From contig NZ_JBKOPS010000024.1 in assembly GCF_047272945.1 (NCBI RefSeq), forward strand, positions 1-7,878: DNA of 7,878 bases, in the 5' to 3' direction. The DNA is from Rubrolithibacter danxiaensis (lineage in GTDB: Bacteria > Bacteroidota > Bacteroidia > Sphingobacteriales > Sphingobacteriaceae). This document shows positions 6,498 through 7,878 of the stretch, piece after piece. Below the pieces are notes generated by a model. That model did no database searches, was not told the origin of the DNA, and saw nothing but the letters and a program-made list of their open reading frames with translations. Numbering within the stretch: the first letter of the stretch is position 1; each line of letters begins with the position of its first letter. Made by a program: the position numbers and the translations under genes.

Positions 6498-7067
6498 ATG
6501 AAATTACCTATAATAGCTTATGGCGATCCGGTACTTCGCAAAAAAGCGGCCGACATAACTGCAGAATATCCGAATCTGAAGGAGTTGATTGAGAATATGT
6601 TCGAAACAATGTATGCTGCAAATGGCGTTGGACTGGCAGCTCCGCAAGTTGGACTCTCTATCCGCCTTTTTGTTATAGACGCTACTCCTTTTCATGAAGA
6701 TGAGGAAGCATTAAAGGACTTTAAAAAAGTTTTTATTAATGCCCAGGTGTTAAATGAAGAAGGAGAAAAATGGAATTTTAATGAAGGATGTCTCAGCATT
6801 CCTGATATTCGTGAAGATATTAGCCGATGCCAGCAGGTAACAATTTCTTACTTTGACGAAAACTGGGAGCAACATACAGAAACCTATACCGGCCTTGCTG
6901 CACGGGTAATTCAGCATGAGTACGATCACATAGAAGGTAAACTGTTTACAGATAAACTAAGCCCCCTGCGAAAGGCGATGCTTAAAACGAAGTTAGACAA
7001 TGTTTCTAAGGGCATGGTTAAGGTTGATTACAAAATGAAATTTCCGGCTCAAAAAAAGAAGCGTTAA
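6498..7067 (+). CDS. def: Peptide deformylase
   Basis: A 189-residue peptide deformylase, which removes the formyl group from the initiator methionine of new proteins in the cytoplasm; it is a metal (usually Fe2+) enzyme and essential in most bacteria. All three signature motifs are intact: GVGLAAPQ (43-50), EGCLS (96-100) with metal ligand C98, and QHEYDH (139-144) with ligands H140 and H144 and catalytic E141. The N-terminus starts MKLPIIAYGDPVLRKKA, normal for Bacteroidota Def. The C-terminal tail (about 155-189) is lysine-rich and ends KKKR. The start at 6498 is chosen over an in-frame TTG at 6483, which overlaps the -7 box. No fmt gene is adjacent. Its stop codon overlaps the stop of the convergent downstream gene. 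Confidence 0.97.
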   Translation: MKLPIIAYGDPVLRKKAADITAEYPNLKELIENMFETMYAANGVGLAAPQVGLSIRLFVIDATPFHEDEEALKDFKKVFINAQVLNEEGEKWNFNEGCLSIPDIREDISRCQQVTISYFDENWEQHTETYTGLAARVIQHEYDHIEGKLFTDKLSPLRKAMLKTKLDNVSKGMVKVDYKMKFPAQKKKR

Positions 7068-7708
7068 TCGCTGCTTTCGTTCCTGCTTTTATCTCCTTTC
7101 ATAATCTGCTGAATAAATGCCCCCCATTTAAAAGGATCAAGCAAAGGGTTTGCCCCACGTTGATTGATAGTTTTATTGGAAAGTGAGATATGGTTATTCT
7201 GAAAGTTTAATCCCTGTATCTCCTGCCCGTCGCGGGGCAATGTTTTCGCCATAGCCAGGATACTGGATTTTGCTACATTTTTTTTCGCTATTTCAAGATC
7301 GTCGTCGGCTACTTTCATTGACATGAAATCTTTATTAAACTCATCTACACTGGCCCACGGGAATACCCTCACCATTGGAAGATTAATAGATTCCATCTGC
7401 ATTTTTACAATTACCGTGTATTTCTTTTCAGGTAACTGAGCCGGTATTACCAATGCTTCTTTTCTGTATCCTACAGCAGAGAACACAATCGTATCGCCTT
7501 CATGGGCTACAAAAGAGAAGTACCCCTGGTAATTGGCAGAGTAGTTCTGCTTGTTAGATCTGTTTACAACATTTACATAGGGAACAACGGTATTTGTATC
7601 CTTATTATAGATCACGCCGGAAAACTGCACAATTCCCTTCTCCTGCGCAAAGCTGGTTTGCAGAGATCCAAAAACAACTACTACCACAATAAATAACAGA
7701 AATCTCAT
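7064..7708 (-). CDS. Secreted carboxypeptidase-regulatory-like domain protein of unknown function
   Basis: A 214-residue protein. Residues 1-21 form a signal peptide with a long valine/leucine core and a likely signal peptidase I site SFA|QE. Residues about 28-105 look like the carboxypeptidase regulatory-like (CarboxypepD_reg/SusC N-terminal) beta-sandwich: FSGVIYNKDTNTVVPYVNVV, then YFSFVAHEGDTIVFSAVGY. In Bacteroidota this fold often begins TonB-dependent transporters, but no barrel follows here. The C-terminal half (106-214) is charged, probably helical, and I do not recognise it; a WGAFIQQIM segment lies near the end. The protein is probably periplasmic or outer-membrane-associated. No function is claimed. 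It converges on def, and the two stop codons share TTAA (7064-7067), leaving no room for a terminator between the coding regions. Confidence 0.82.
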   Translation of the reverse strand: MRFLLFIVVVVVFGSLQTSFAQEKGIVQFSGVIYNKDTNTVVPYVNVVNRSNKQNYSANYQGYFSFVAHEGDTIVFSAVGYRKEALVIPAQLPEKKYTVIVKMQMESINLPMVRVFPWASVDEFNKDFMSMKVADDDLEIAKKNVAKSSILAMAKTLPRDGQEIQGLNFQNNHISLSNKTINQRGANPLLDPFKWGAFIQQIMKGDKSRNESSD

Positions 7709-7713
7709 TATTG

Positions 7714-7721
7714 TAAAACTA
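7714..7721 (-). promoter_or_regulatory. Candidate -7 box for the CarboxypepD_reg-like gene
   Basis: On the minus strand the box reads TAGTTTTA, one base from TAnnTTTG, and is 5 nt from the ATG at 7708. This is the same start-hugging geometry as at the M16 and def genes. An alternative box, AATTTTTG, lies a few bases further upstream. Neither is a perfect match. Confidence 0.4.
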
Positions 7722-7742
7722 TCAAAAATTGTGCTATAACGG

Positions 7743-7762
7743 TGTTAAAATCTGTTAAAATA
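7743..7762. repeat. Two tandem 10-bp repeats upstream of the secreted-protein gene
   Basis: TGTTAAAATC (7743-7752) is followed directly by TGTTAAAATA (7753-7762), identical at nine of ten positions. One helical turn per unit and a place 35-54 bp upstream of the 7708 start would suit a regulator binding the same DNA face twice, but two short AT-rich copies may be chance. Confidence 0.4.
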
Positions 7763-7781
7763 AAAAAAGCGGCTGCTATTC

Positions 7782-7806
7782 TGGACTGCCCCCAAAAGTT
7801 TGGACG
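7782..7806 (-). mobile_element. Right terminal repeat (IRR) of an IS3-family element
   Basis: On the plus strand, read from the flank into the element, TGCCCCCAAAAGTTTGGAC (7787-7805) lies between the chromosomal gene and the orfB stop codon. It matches the left-edge element's end at 16 of 19 positions, as expected for the two imperfect terminal repeats of one IS type. The outer limit is 7782 if the leading TGGAC belongs to the repeat, 7787 otherwise. Confidence 0.75.
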
Positions 7807-7809
7807 AAT

Positions 7810-7878
7810 TTAGTTATTAGATTTGTAATAATGAGCTCGATATTCCATCGGGCTCATTCCATTTAAATTCAGTTTTAT
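7810..7878 (-). CDS. IS3-family transposase OrfB, C-terminal fragment (runs off the window)
   Basis: The minus strand from the window edge to the TAA at 7812-7810 encodes 22 residues, reading IKLNLNGMSPMEYRAHYYKS then NN. The core K-L-x-L-x-G-M-S-P-x-E-Y-R is the hallmark end of IS3-group OrfB integrases, just after the last helix of the DDE domain. The catalytic residues lie outside the window. The stop lies directly inside the terminal repeat, the normal geometry for this family. It may belong to the same IS type as the left-edge fragment, because orientation and terminal repeats agree. Confidence 0.8.
   Translation of the reverse strand: MKLNLNGMSPMEYRAHYYKSNN

Noticed and set aside
7502..7696. 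Plus-strand open frame opposite the secreted-protein signal and domain
   Set aside because: Antisense to a well-formed signal peptide and domain; no own features.
136..7786. Target-site duplication joining the two IS flanks
   Set aside because: The bases just outside the left end (CTG) and just outside the right end (GAC) do not match. The duplications of two separate copies would lie outside the window in any case, so this neither proves nor excludes a composite element.
1..7878. CRISPR arrays, tRNA or rRNA genes, toxin-antitoxin or defence gene clusters
   Set aside because: No regularly spaced repeats, tRNA-like cloverleaf or rRNA signature was found, and every complete gene has an ordinary chromosomal assignment or is a lone unknown.

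Overview
This window looks like a piece of a Bacteroidota chromosome, probably from the Sphingobacteriia/Chitinophagia/Flavobacteriia side. The grounds are two perfect TAnnTTTG-type -7 promoter boxes placed directly before start codons, few Shine-Dalgarno sequences, two lipoproteins, a secreted protein with a SusC-type carboxypeptidase regulatory-like domain, and the overall style of the proteins. The genus cannot be fixed from the sequence alone.

Layout. Positions 1-140 hold the left end of an IS3-family (IS150-like) insertion sequence on the minus strand: its terminal repeat and the first 32 codons of orfA. Positions 141-249 show no gene. Then follow: a soluble two-PAS sensor histidine kinase (250-1737, +); a YifB/ComM-family AAA+ ATPase (1838-3376, +); a lipoprotein methionine sulfoxide reductase A (3464-4111, +); a strong hairpin terminator (4135-4168); a lipoprotein alpha/beta hydrolase of the BD-FAE type on the minus strand (4227-5081); a divergent M16 zinc peptidase (5216-6448, +); peptide deformylase (6498-7067, +); and a convergent secreted carboxypeptidase-regulatory-like protein (7064-7708, -). 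Positions 7782-7878 hold the right end of an IS3-family element, again on the minus strand, with the last 22 codons of orfB.

How it fits together. The seven complete genes are ordinary chromosomal genes for sensing, DNA processing, oxidative repair, ester hydrolysis, proteolysis and N-terminal protein processing. They do not form one obvious pathway. Most seem to be separate transcription units: the M16 and def genes each carry their own promoter against the start codon, apparently giving leaderless or nearly leaderless mRNAs, and the msrA/hydrolase pair is separated by a bidirectional terminator.

I see no undescribed defence or mobile system with cargo. The most notable large-scale feature is that both edges lie inside IS3-family ends of the same orientation with closely related terminal repeats. 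Either two direct IS copies bracket a core segment of about 7.6 kb, or this is an assembly contig that stops at a repeated IS.
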